This document shows positions 55,082 to 64,000 of a DNA stretch of 64,000 nt, piece after piece. A program made the position numbers and the translations under genes. Position 1 is the first letter of the stretch. Each line of letters begins with the position of its first letter. Under the pieces are notes generated by a model. The model searched no databases. It was not told the origin of the DNA and was given only the letters and a program-made list of their open reading frames with translations. Source of the DNA: Podospora comata (lineage: Eukaryota > Ascomycota > Sordariomycetes > Sordariales > Podosporaceae); contig CP071496.1 of assembly GCA_017354895.1 (NCBI GenBank), positions 1,364,001 through 1,428,000 on the forward strand. The letters run 5' to 3'.

Positions 55082-56817
55082 TCATTTCTTCTCGACCTCA
55101 TCCGTCATGGCCTTTCCGGTAATGACATTTTCTTCGCCAACCTGAGGCGGTTCCAAGTCACCCAAATCAGCATTCCGGTTTCCATACCTCCCAATTTTGT
55201 ACCAAGGCAGTGAGAATAGCGAGTCCATGCTCTCCAAGCTTCGACCTGCCGTCTCCGGCACCATGAAAAACACCCATACCGCACCAAGAATGGTAACGAT
55301 GGCAAAGGACCAAAATGTCCCCTTTGGTGAGATGCCTCCCAGTTCCAACTGGAGAAGCATGTTTGGCACAGCCCATGTATTCCCGTATTGGTTGGCAAAA
55401 TGAAACGACATGGCGAGTGAGGTGCAAAAAGCCCGGATTCTCAAGGGGAAAAGCTCCGCCGTGAGTAGATATTGCATGCTGTTCCATCCCAACGCCCAAC
55501 CGAAACCTGAAATATAGATCATAGCAATCGCACCCTTGGAAAGTCCTGACTGCGAGGGGCTCAGGAGATAGCCCTCTTGTATGCCCAACTCGGGGACTGC
55601 AGTGAGGAAAACGGCAACGTAGATCATCGACACAGCCTGCAAGGTGATGCCAATAAGCAGCGAGCGCTTTCGGCTGTTGAATTCGATGAGGAAGAGGGCG
55701 CATACCACGGCGGCAGTGAGCTTAAAGATGCCAAACACGGCTGTCCCCGAAGCGTCCTGTCTGTTCCAGTTATCCCAAGAATGTTGAACAGGTCTGGGGC
55801 GTAGAGTGTGATAGAACCAGCACCAGACCATTGTGACAGTATCTGTGCGCAGATGGTGAGGCATACGCGGTAGATGTTCGTTGGGACAGTGAATGCCTCC
55901 TTCAAGATTCCCATCCATCCGGATCCCACAGTTGCCTCCATCTCTTCCAAATGGCTTGACGTGATAGCGTTGATCTCCTGAGTTACATAGTCATGTTCTG
56001 GGGACAGGTTTCGAAGACGAGCCATGACATGAACGGCCATCTTATGCTGACCTTGTTTGATCAGGTAGCGCGGAGACTCGTACTGAAAGAGGCTTAAAGT
56101 AAATATCAAGACTGCAAAGATGAGATGCAAACTTGTCGGCACTTCCCAATGAGCCGCCGTTGTATCACCCAGGTTGACTTGACAGCCGTAATTCGTAAAG
56201 TATGCCAAGACGATGCCCAAGTACACAAAACCGGTGAAGATGCATGTACACAACCCCCTGACATTGGCCGGGGCAATTTCCGCAATGTAGCCAGGACCAA
56301 CAACAGGTGTTTGTCCAACGCCAAGTCCGACGATAAACCGACCAGCATATATGGCGCTCAGATTGCCTTTGGTTCCCATGAAGATGACAATGCCCAACAC
56401 CCACAGCAGACAGAGCTGCCGTGTAGCCCAGATGCGTCCGATCCTGTCACAGATGAGGAAGGCGCTGAAGCTCAAGTCAGCATGACAAACGCGTGACCGG
56501 CGACGTGCAGGGTAGTTGGCAGATGGAACCTCGACCTACATCAGAGCACCCCCAACACTCCCTAGTTGAACCATGGGGGACACATTGGCTTTGATGTTGG
56601 CTTGCTCAACCTCGGTATAGGAGCTGTAATTGATGGTGCCCTGGAAGTGCTTGCTGTTGAAGGCGCCGCTGATCAAGCCCTCGTCAACGCCCCGTGCTGC
56701 GCCCAAAAGGCCGAAAGAGAACACGGCAAACCATAATCTCCAATTGAAGACTTCTTTTGGTTCGCTCAAATCCTGGAGCCGAGAGATGTTCACAGGCTTC
56801 TTCACGCCCCCCGCCAT
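55082..56817 (-). pseudogene. MFS sugar/quinate-type transporter with a one-base frameshift
   Basis: Sugar-porter family protein of 12 membrane segments. Exon 1 is 56,817-56,540 and exon 2 is 56,464-55,082, with a GTAGGT donor, GCTGACT branch point and CTTCAG acceptor. It opens MAGGVKKPVNISRLQDLSEP, then NWRLWFAVFSFGLLGAARG and VDEGLISGAF. Next come DRIGRIWATRQ, AGRFIVGLGVGQTPVVGPGY, SPRYLIKQGQ, QWSGAGSITLYAPDLF, and in the second half ELFPLRIRAFC and VPETAGRSLESMD. At about 55,770 the reading frame shifts by one base, between ILGITG and RQDASGTAVFGIF, with no GT-AG intron that could bridge it. The summed exon length is one base short of a multiple of three. As read, the protein stops at about 55,624 after segment 7. 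This may be a real null or a sequencing error. It is divergent from the dehydrogenase at 57,646. Confidence 0.8.
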
Positions 56818-57645
56818 TCTGTGCTGACACGGCAAAACAAAATACGAAGGAGCAGAAAAAGAAAAAAAAGCAGAACGCAGGTAATCCAGATGAAAAAGGA
56901 ACTCGTCTGGGAGGATCACACCTACCTAAGTAGTCCATATGAGGTGGGGTGTCTCTTGGGAACACGCGGAGATGGTGATACGGTGACATGCTAGGTAGAC
57001 AGAAGGGGCGTCGATCTGCCCTATCCGACGGCGTGGCCCCATGGCGTCACTGAACCATGGTCCGGCAGTTGAACGTCTGCTGCTCGTCGTTCTCGTTGAT
57101 GTAACTTTGTCGGTCTCATTGCGAGTGCAAAGGTGAACGTTGTACTTGTTGTGTGTTACATGTGAATCCGATTCAGGCAGGTGCTGCAAAACCGAGAAAT
57201 TTTGTGACTGGCCAGCAAGTCCGGAGCCCGGCCTTGTCTCGGCTATTCATAACGAGGGAACCACACTGGGAGTTACATGGGTAGCTAATTCTGGACTTTG
57301 CTGAGATCCTTCGCTACGGTAGGTTGTCTGTGGTTCGGCGAGTTGCAAGTTGGCCGCCTTGTCAATGGTGCTGAGATAGACAGTTGTGGGGTTTCTTCCC
57401 CAGCACGGCACTTACAGACAATCGAACGGCTCCGAGAGGTATACTTGATATAAGATAACCGCTGCTAGAGAATGATGGTCTCAGGTTGATTTGGACGTTG
57501 AAAGAAGCATTTGGTGGCTACTGGTACCCCGGATCTCCAGCAAGGAACTTGACCCATCCCCACATTATTCTCCGGGCCTATAACCTACCGTCTTAGTGAA
57601 GCGGGGCCCGTGTGCCACCGTTTCCCCGTTGGCTTCTTCGACCCA
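56818..57645. promoter_or_regulatory. Divergent promoter region, MFS / dehydrogenase
   Basis: 830 bp between the start codons of two divergent genes. It could hold shared control sites, but I recognise none. Confidence 0.45.
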
Positions 57646-58815
57646 ATGGCAACATATGTCAAGAGACCGGCCCCCTTTCTAACACCCGCCGAGTATCCAT
57701 CACCCTTGCCCATGTCATCAGTCACAATGGGAGGACTACCAGAATACGTCCATGTCAACCACAGAGATGCCCGGCTATTTGTCGTCTCGCTCCTCGTAGC
57801 CTCCGGATTATCCCTCAAAAATGCCGAAACCGTCGCTCTGGGTCTAGTCCAAGCCGATCTGCGTGGCGTCGAAAGCCACGGTATCAACCGTCTGCCATCT
57901 TATCTCGCCCGCATTCGCAATGGAGTCCTTGATCCCAAAGCAGAGCCCACTCTCACTCAAATTACTCCGGTTGTGGCTCAGGTAGATGGTCATAACGGCT
58001 TTGGCTTCCCCGCAGCCCACTTGGCGATGAAGACAGCCATCGAGATGGCCAAGACGCTCGGCATTGGAATGGCCAGCGTCAAGCACAGCAACCACTTTGG
58101 CATGTCGGCTTGGATCGTGCAGCAAGCTGTTGACGCCGGGATGATGAGCTTGGTTTTCACCAACTCATCTCCTGCTCTTCCGGCGTGGGGTGGGAAGGAG
58201 AAGCTGCTGGGGGTCTCGCCTATTGCCTGTGGTGCGCCGGGCGGTGAGGGGTCGATACCATTCATATTAGATATGGCGCCCTCGGTTGCGGCGAGAGGAA
58301 AGATTCACAAGGCGAAGAGAAGAGGGGAGAAAATACCGGGGGACTGGGCCTTGGATGCTGAAGGGAGACCAACGAATGACCCGGATAAGGCACTCGATGG
58401 AGGTGTGATGTTGACCATGGGTGGACCGAAAGGGTCCGGGTTAGCCATCATGATGGATGTCTTTTCAGGTGTTCTTTCCGGTTCAGCATTTGCCGGCGGT
58501 GTCACTGGACCTTATGACATGTCTCAGCCCGGTGATGTCGGACATTTCCTTGTCGCCATCAAGCCGGACCTGTTCATGAGCATGGATGAGTTTAAAGGCC
58601 GAATGACAACGTTGTACCATCGAGTGGTGAGTTCAAAGAAAATAGAGGGCGTGGAAAGGATATATTTTCCGGGCGAGATTGAGCTATTGACGGAGAAGAA
58701 GAGGCTCGCTGAAGGCATCCCGTTTGTGCAGGCCGAAATTGATGCTCTGAACAAGGAAGCTGAGATTTTGAAGGTTGGAAAGATTGGAGAAAGTGTTCGA
58801 CTTGAGTGCCTGTGA
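57646..58815 (+). CDS. LDH2/MDH2-type NAD(P)-dependent oxidoreductase
   Basis: Members of this family (Pfam Ldh_2) oxidise or reduce 2-hydroxy/2-keto acids such as malate, L-lactate, ureidoglycolate or cyclic imino acids, and have a fold different from classic lactate dehydrogenase. Single exon, 389 aa. Motifs in order: NAETVALGLVQADLRGVESHGINRL (only the end is quoted as conserved: RGVESHGINRLPSY), VDGHNGFGFPAAH, the catalytic-region VKHSNHFGMSAW, VFTNSSPALPAWGG, LGVSPIACGAP, ILDMAPSVAARGKI and the cofactor turn MGGPKGSGLAIMMD. The start at 57,646 (CCAATGGC) is chosen. An in-frame ATG at 57,610 adds 12 residues, and one at 57,709 (MSSVTMGG) would remove 21. The divergent transporter next door suggests uptake of its substrate, an inference. 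Confidence 0.9.
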   Translation: MATYVKRPAPFLTPAEYPSPLPMSSVTMGGLPEYVHVNHRDARLFVVSLLVASGLSLKNAETVALGLVQADLRGVESHGINRLPSYLARIRNGVLDPKAEPTLTQITPVVAQVDGHNGFGFPAAHLAMKTAIEMAKTLGIGMASVKHSNHFGMSAWIVQQAVDAGMMSLVFTNSSPALPAWGGKEKLLGVSPIACGAPGGEGSIPFILDMAPSVAARGKIHKAKRRGEKIPGDWALDAEGRPTNDPDKALDGGVMLTMGGPKGSGLAIMMDVFSGVLSGSAFAGGVTGPYDMSQPGDVGHFLVAIKPDLFMSMDEFKGRMTTLYHRVVSSKKIEGVERIYFPGEIELLTEKKRLAEGIPFVQAEIDALNKEAEILKVGKIGESVRLECL

Positions 58816-59029
58816 CCCATCGGTTAAAATTGTGCCCAGCGCATCCTTGCTATCAAATGTATAATAGATAGAGCCTGCCAGTCCCTATTGTTGCGGTTTG
58901 TGTAAAGACGATTGAGTGTCCATCAGTCTTGGCATCGTCGGACCGACCCGGGCCGGCAGCTGCTCTTGACGGGTCGGTAGGAACCTTGCTGGCTGAGAAC
59001 GTCAGCTTTCCCACTGCATACAAGATGCG

Positions 59030-60450
59030 ATGGCACCAGGACGAAAACCAAAGTCCGCTGGCCCGGCGCCGCCGTCGTCAACCCTAGTTCTCGATAATGG
59101 GGCTGACACCATCAAGGCAGGCTTTATCACCGTCGACGACGACACGAGCGACAACGCGCCCCGCGTCATCCCTAACTGCATCGCCCGCGACCGCCACAAC
59201 AAGACCTGTGTCGGCGCCGAGCTGGAAAAGTGCAAGGATTTTGGCGAGATCACCTTCCGGAGGCCAGTAGAGAAAGGATTTATCGTCAACTGGGAAGCTC
59301 AGAAGGAAATCTGGGACCGCGCCTTCTTTGACGACAAAGCCCCCCAAAGATGCGATCCCTCGACAACCCGCTTGGTGCTCGCTGAGCAGCCAAACTCGCT
59401 ACCAGCTCTTCAGACACATTGTGACCAGATTGTATTTGAAGAGTATGGATTCTCCAGTTATTATCGGGGCATCGGTGTGTTTTGCCTTGTCCTCTTGGGC
59501 CCTTCTTTTTCTGCGCAGATGCTGACAGTGTCTGGTCACCAGGCCCCTCGTTCAACGCCTACCAAGACATACAGGCCATATTCCACACCCCAAGGACCCC
59601 CGATACTATCATTGATGTACCCGCCGAAGTTATTTTGTTGATAGATTCAGGATACTCCCACACAACCGTGACGCCCATCTTGCAAGGAAGGCCGCTACAC
59701 ACCGCCATTCGGAGACTCGATGTAGGCGGCAAGCTGCTGACCAACCATCTTACCCGCCTACTCTCTGTGCGCCACTTCGATATGCGTAACGAGACATACA
59801 TTGTGAACGAGATGAAGGAGGCCGCCTGCTATGTTTCTCTGGACTTCAAGGGAGACCTTGACAAGACGTGGAAGGGCACGCGAGGAGAACGACGAAAGGA
59901 CTACGCCACCGGTGGGGGTATCGCAAAAGATTATGTGCTCCCTGACTCTCACACGCGATTTCACGGCATTGTTCGAGACCACGAGCCAGGTGCTGCCGCT
60001 CGGGCAAGGAAGAGCGCCGTCTCCACCGAGGATATCTTGACTCTTCGAAATGAACGCTTCTCTGTGCCCGAGCTGCTGTTCAATCCGACTGACATTGGGC
60101 TTCGGCAGCCCGGACTGGCGGATCTGGTTATGCAGTCACTTTCGGTCCTCCCTGTGGGGTTGTGGCCAGGACTGCTGGCCAATATAGTGGTGGTAGGAGG
60201 GAACGCAAAGTTTGTCAATTTTATCCAGCGTCTTCAGGTTGAGTTGCTGGAAAGAGTCCCGGACGAATGCGTGGTCCGGGTAGCCCGTCCCGAGGACCCC
60301 ATTGTCAGCACCTGGCTGGGTGCTGCCAACTTTGCCAGGCATGAACACGCAGACCGATTGGCAGTGACCAAGCAAGAATATGAAGAACACGGAGCCGCGT
60401 GGGTGGCTCGGAAGTTTGCGCTTGGGCTTGGGGTTGATACATTAAGATGA
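59030..60450 (+). CDS. ARP6: Actin-related protein ARP6 (SWR1 complex)
   Basis: Arp6 is a nuclear subunit of the SWR1 remodeller, which places histone H2A.Z. Exons are 59,030-59,474 and 59,543-60,450, with a 68 nt intron and the phase kept (450 aa). The actin fold begins TLVLDNGADTIKAGFI (phosphate loop 1). VIPNCIARDRHNKT and RPVEKGFIVNWEAQKEIWDR follow, then LVLAEQPNSLPALQ and IVFEEYGFSSYYR. Phosphate loop 2 is LLIDSGYSHTTVTPILQG. NIVVVGGNAKFVNFIQRLQ corresponds to the actin adenosine motif, and the end is FALGLGVDTLR. The RRLDVGGKLLTNHL and FVPD-like YVLPD elements are typical for Arp6 rather than actin. The N-terminal Pro/Lys lead is short. The first ATG of the frame is used. Confidence 0.94.
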
Positions 60451-60908
60451 AAACATGTAAAATATACCTTGGCTATGATACTCCCCCCTCCCCACCCCAC
60501 ACACACACACACAAAGATTTGTCTTGTTTGTATAGTAATGCATTCTTTTGGCAGAAAACCTGACTGGCCTTTAAAGTCACAAGGTATTCGGTAGCTCTTT
60601 CTTTCACTTCCACCAGATTGAGATGCCAAGCATTTGAGCAATTTGGAGTGTGCATTTAGCATTTGATAGGTTGCTCGGTTGGCAGGTGGGGCAGCTGCGC
60701 TAGCTTTATCTAGGCCTTAGCGCTACTACAAGTTTGCCCGGCACACACCAAGGTAACTTTTGGCCTTGCCCACTTCCCTGGGAATTTGAACCTTGAATTC
60801 AAAATCTGGATACCCAACGGTCGAGTCGGAGCGCGTTCAGCTTTGGTCGCCAGAATCAACGTCCGACCAACATCGCCTCGCCGGCATCAGTGGATCAAGG
60901 CGACCAAC
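60451..60908. other. Intergenic, ARP6 / poly(A) polymerase
   Basis: About 460 bp, tandem genes. It holds a short CA microsatellite near 60,500 (ACACACACACAC) and the leader of the downstream gene. An in-frame ATG at 60,786 is less likely as a start than 60,909. Confidence 0.5.
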
Positions 60909-63407
60909 ATGTCCTACAACTCACGGCGACAACAGCCGAAACACGGCTACGACAGCCAGTCGCGCGATTATCGCCACGGCAATGATCGCAACAACCGTGA
61001 CCGCTCCTCGCGTGTCCGCGTTTCGTCCCCCCCGCCCCGCCGAGACTACAGGGACAGCGGCGACTCTTATCGCCCTCCCAGTCCCTCATCGAACAGTTAT
61101 GGCCATTCAAAGCACAACGGATACGACTCCCGCTCGTCCTACGGAGCCCCCGCACCCGCGCCGCCAGCATACAATCCTCCTCCTCAGCCCTCGTATCCGC
61201 CCCCGCCAGGTGTCGACAACTACCGTATGCCGCAAAGCGACTTCACCTTTCGGGTAGAGAAACCTGTCGGACTGCAGCAGGAGCTGGACTCTTACCGGCC
61301 CCAGAACAACCGCAGACCTCGCAATGATCGGGGGCCTCAAGGTGGCCGTGGAGGGCGTGATTTCCGCAGCGGCCCAGGCGCCCGAGGTCGTCTAGGCCGA
61401 GGTGGGAAGTTTCGCCAACCATGGCGACCATTTGTGGCTGCCGAGCGAGATCTTCTTCACACCGACCACAATGTTGGTGACGAGCAAGCATTCTTTGACG
61501 AGCAAGGCGGCGTAACATACAGAAATCTGGACGAGCTCTCAGATAGCGAAGAGGCCGAGATGGATATCTCTGGTGACGAAGAGAACAGTGACGCTGAACC
61601 CTCCAGCAAACGAGCCCGGGTTTCGATCGACCAGTCGGCTGCCGATGATGTGCCAAAGTGGTCCAACCCCGACCCTTACACAGCTTTGCCGCCGGAGACT
61701 TCTGGCCAAAAGAAGAAAGACGTTGTGCAACTGATCCGCAAGGCCCGTATTCAGGCCAAGGAGACCAGGACATCACTTCCTAGTGAGGCTGCTGACTTCA
61801 TCTCCCTTGACTTTGATGACAGTGACGATGGCCATGACAGCGAGGACAGCGAGCATATCAAGGAATCCGATCTGGTATATACACGCAAACCAGGGCTGGA
61901 GAGTGCCCCTGCAGCCAAGGATACAACTCTCCCCCACAAGGATACTGGTTCTGGTAGGCCTTCTAGAGTTCCGGTTCTGATGCCCGATCCCACCCCTGCT
62001 GCGCTGGGTAGCCGAAAACGCACGCATGACGATCAGATAAAAATGCCCCATACAAGGATCAAGAGACCGGCCAAGGCGCCGTCGGGGGGGCACATCATCC
62101 CGGAATGGCGAGCACTTCCTCATACGTCAGCCACTCCTTGGTTACGAATGGACAACTCAGATTCGAAAGATCCCATAGTCTGGTATGTCCGTTTTGAACC
62201 CCTTACATGAACCGCAACTAATGCTGTCTTCCGTAAGGCTTCACAAGGAGATCGTGGATTTTTATGACTATATCAAACCCCGAGAATTTGAGCAGCACCT
62301 CCGTCATGATCTGGTGCAACGGATGAGATCATTCTGTCGCCAATACTGGCGTGACTCGGACATGCAACCTTTTGGCTCGTTTCCATCTGGCCTCTACCTC
62401 CCAACCGGTGACATGGACATGGTCATGGTATCCGACAGCTACCTGCACGGCGGGCCTGCGAAATACAACTTGAAGAAGCATCTCTGGCAATTCAAGAGCT
62501 TTCTTTTGAGAGAAGGATTGGCTTGGGAAGATGATATCGAAGTCATTACGAGAGCTAAAGTCCCACTGACCAAGTTTGTTGACCAGAAAACAGGCCTCAA
62601 GGTTGACATCTCGTTCGAGAACAGCACGGGAATCACTGCTATTGAAACGTTTTTGGCCTGGAAAGACATGTATCCGGGAATGCCTGCGTTGGTGACTCTG
62701 ATCAAGCATTTCCTGTTGATGCGAGGTCTCAATGAACCGGTGAATGGCGGAATCGGTGGCTTCTCGGTCATTTGCCTCGTCGTGAGCATGCTCCAGATGA
62801 TGCCCGAAGTGCAGAGCGGGGCTATGGACACGCGCCGTCACCTCGGTGACCTCCTGATGCACTTTTTCGACTTGTACGGAAACAAGTTTGACTACCAGAA
62901 CGTTGCCATTCGCCTCGACCCGCCCGGCTATATCAGAAAGGTTAGTCTGTTCCTTTACATGAGGCCACTCCATTCGCCATGGCTAACTCTGAACAGACTC
63001 AAGTGGACTCGTTTGCATATAAGAATTACGACCGGCTCTCCATCATTGACCCCAACAATGAAGAGAATGACATCTCAGGCGGGTCCAGCAACACAGGCAG
63101 CATTTTCGCCTTGTTCGCCCGGGCTCACGACGATCTGCGACACAAGATGCGGTCCCTGGCGGAGGATCCTCGCAGAGGAAAGGGCAGCATTCTCGGTGTC
63201 ATCATGGGGGGCAACTACTCGAGCTTTGAAGAGCAGCGCAGTTTCCTGGAAAGTTTGGCTAACCAGCGGCCGGGATCGCCGCTTCCAACAAGACCCCGAT
63301 CTCACCAGCAAGCTCATCATCAGTCTCATCAGTCGCACCCAACGCATCAGTCTCATCATACTTCCGACCGTCGCCGCAATACTCGAGGTAGCAGGAGGCG
63401 GCCCTGA
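60909..63407 (+). CDS. TRF4: Non-canonical poly(A) polymerase, TRF4/5 family
   Basis: The nucleotidyltransferase of the nuclear TRAMP complex, which adds short A tails that send RNAs to the exosome. Exons are 60,909-62,182, 62,238-62,940 and 62,997-63,407 (795 aa, in phase). Residues 1-420 are disordered: Arg/Ser/Tyr- and Pro-rich, with an RGG-like GGRGGRDFRSGPGARGRLGR stretch and acidic runs (EAEMDISGDEE). The catalytic domain starts at LHKEIVDFYDYIKPREFEQ. The polymerase-beta motif is GSFPSGLYLPTGDMDMVM (two metal Asp at about residues 480 and 482), with the third Asp in KVDISFEN. The PAP-associated domain contains NGGIGGFSVICLVVSMLQ and LLMHFFDLYGNKFDY. The C terminus is rich in His/Gln/Ser and ends in a basic stretch. 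The start ATG has the context AACATGTC. Confidence 0.92.
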
Positions 63408-63929
63408 CTTTGGGCACCGCTTGACACCTTTGGCAAGAGTTACGAGAGAAGTGCGGGCAACATCATCATGTCCATTTTTGGGGCACGTAGTTACTCAGTT
63501 GGAGCATGGACGTCAGGGTTTCCACCCAACAGGATAGCCGAGCTCCCTGACCGCGACTGTAGGGCTGGGTCTGTGTCGACACCCCTTACGCTTTTGCGGC
63601 CCTTCACCTTGACTCTTCAGGTGTTTAGGCGGTTGTCACGTTTGTAAAGCAGCGAGGCTGAAGTGACGACAGAGTCTACGTCGCAGCTCTTGGCTTGCAG
63701 GTGGCCTCTGTGGTTATTGAGGCCTCTTTGCCATGCATACTTACCCAATATTGTAGTGTAGAGCGAGGACAGGCAGCCCGACCGTCGCCGAACCAAAGGC
63801 TGCCCGCCTACTCGCAGTCTTTTGCGCCGTTTATTACATAGGCCGTCATCCGGTTCTAATCAACCAACGAATTCCTCCTTTTTTTTCCCCGGTTTCCATC
63901 TTCGATTTTAGTGAAACTAACATGGAAAG
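63408..63929. other. Intergenic, downstream of the poly(A) polymerase gene
   Basis: About 520 bp with no convincing gene. The T/C-rich segment near 63,870-63,905 looks like a leader for a following plus-strand gene. Confidence 0.45.
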
Positions 63930-64000
63930 ATGACAGGTGTTGAGGGCATCCTGGGGGCCATTTCACGCAAGACATCAAAGTCTTGTCGGGTATTGGAAGC
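63930..64000 (+). CDS. Possible start of a gene cut by the window end
   Basis: An open frame from ATG at 63,930 (MTGVEGILGAISRKTSKSCR and three more residues) runs to the window edge after a T/C-rich leader. Too short to assign. Confidence 0.22.
   Translation, partial: MTGVEGILGAISRKTSKSCRVLE

Overview
The window is nuclear DNA of a filamentous ascomycete, most likely a Sordariomycete (Sordariales-like). The reasons are: genes broken by short 55-85 nt introns with GTAAGT/GTATGT donors and CTRAC-type branch points; fungal families (PDR-type ABC transporter, AA8 cytochrome, eqolisin, Fot1/pogo transposon, D-arabinose dehydrogenase); and a 13 kb AT-rich block whose mutations look like repeat-induced point mutation (RIP, C:G to T:A).

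Left arm (1-21.6 kb), ordinary gene space: a truncated MFS sugar transporter and a stand-alone AA8 cytochrome (both minus); an ARA2-like D-arabinose dehydrogenase (plus); a SIP5-like RING protein (minus); a 4.5 kb gene-poor stretch with a 16-nt minisatellite; a 1531-aa PDR-type ABC transporter (plus); and SAM50 (minus) sharing a 436 bp divergent promoter with UBC6 (plus). Between 22.1 and 24.0 kb two gene relics lie on the minus strand, one of them fructosamine-kinase-like.

Centre (24,115-37,479): a Fot1/pogo DNA transposon with 63 bp inverted repeats and a TA target duplication has been filled with a nest of LTR-retrotransposon remains. The order can be read from interrupted LTRs and target duplications. 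A reverse LTR (D) is cut by element C (377 bp LTRs). C holds a solo LTR (B1), another solo LTR (A2) and LTR B2. B2 is cut by a solo LTR (X), and X is cut by a 7.36 kb Ty3/gypsy element (387 bp LTRs, GAAAA duplication, coding on the minus strand). All are broken fossils. Just right of the nest lies a beta-mannosidase pseudogene whose three nonsense codons all fit C:G to T:A change.

Right arm (40.6-64 kb), gene space again: a 23-aa metallothionein; a UFD1-domain zinc-finger protein (minus); an F-box-like zinc protein with a 7-nt microexon and a (TTG)25 repeat in an intron; a G1-family (eqolisin) peptidase relative with Gln where family members carry Glu; an MFS transporter with a one-base frameshift, divergent from an LDH2/MDH2-type dehydrogenase; ARP6; and a TRF4/5-type non-canonical poly(A) polymerase. 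The plus-strand start of a further gene may be cut by the window end.

No single operon-like pathway links the genes. Functional pairs are SAM50/UBC6 (shared promoter, both organelle-membrane proteins) and the MFS/dehydrogenase pair (uptake plus oxidation of a small acid or sugar). I found no CRISPR array, no rRNA and no standard tRNA gene. Two tRNA-like sequences sit inside the gypsy fossil.
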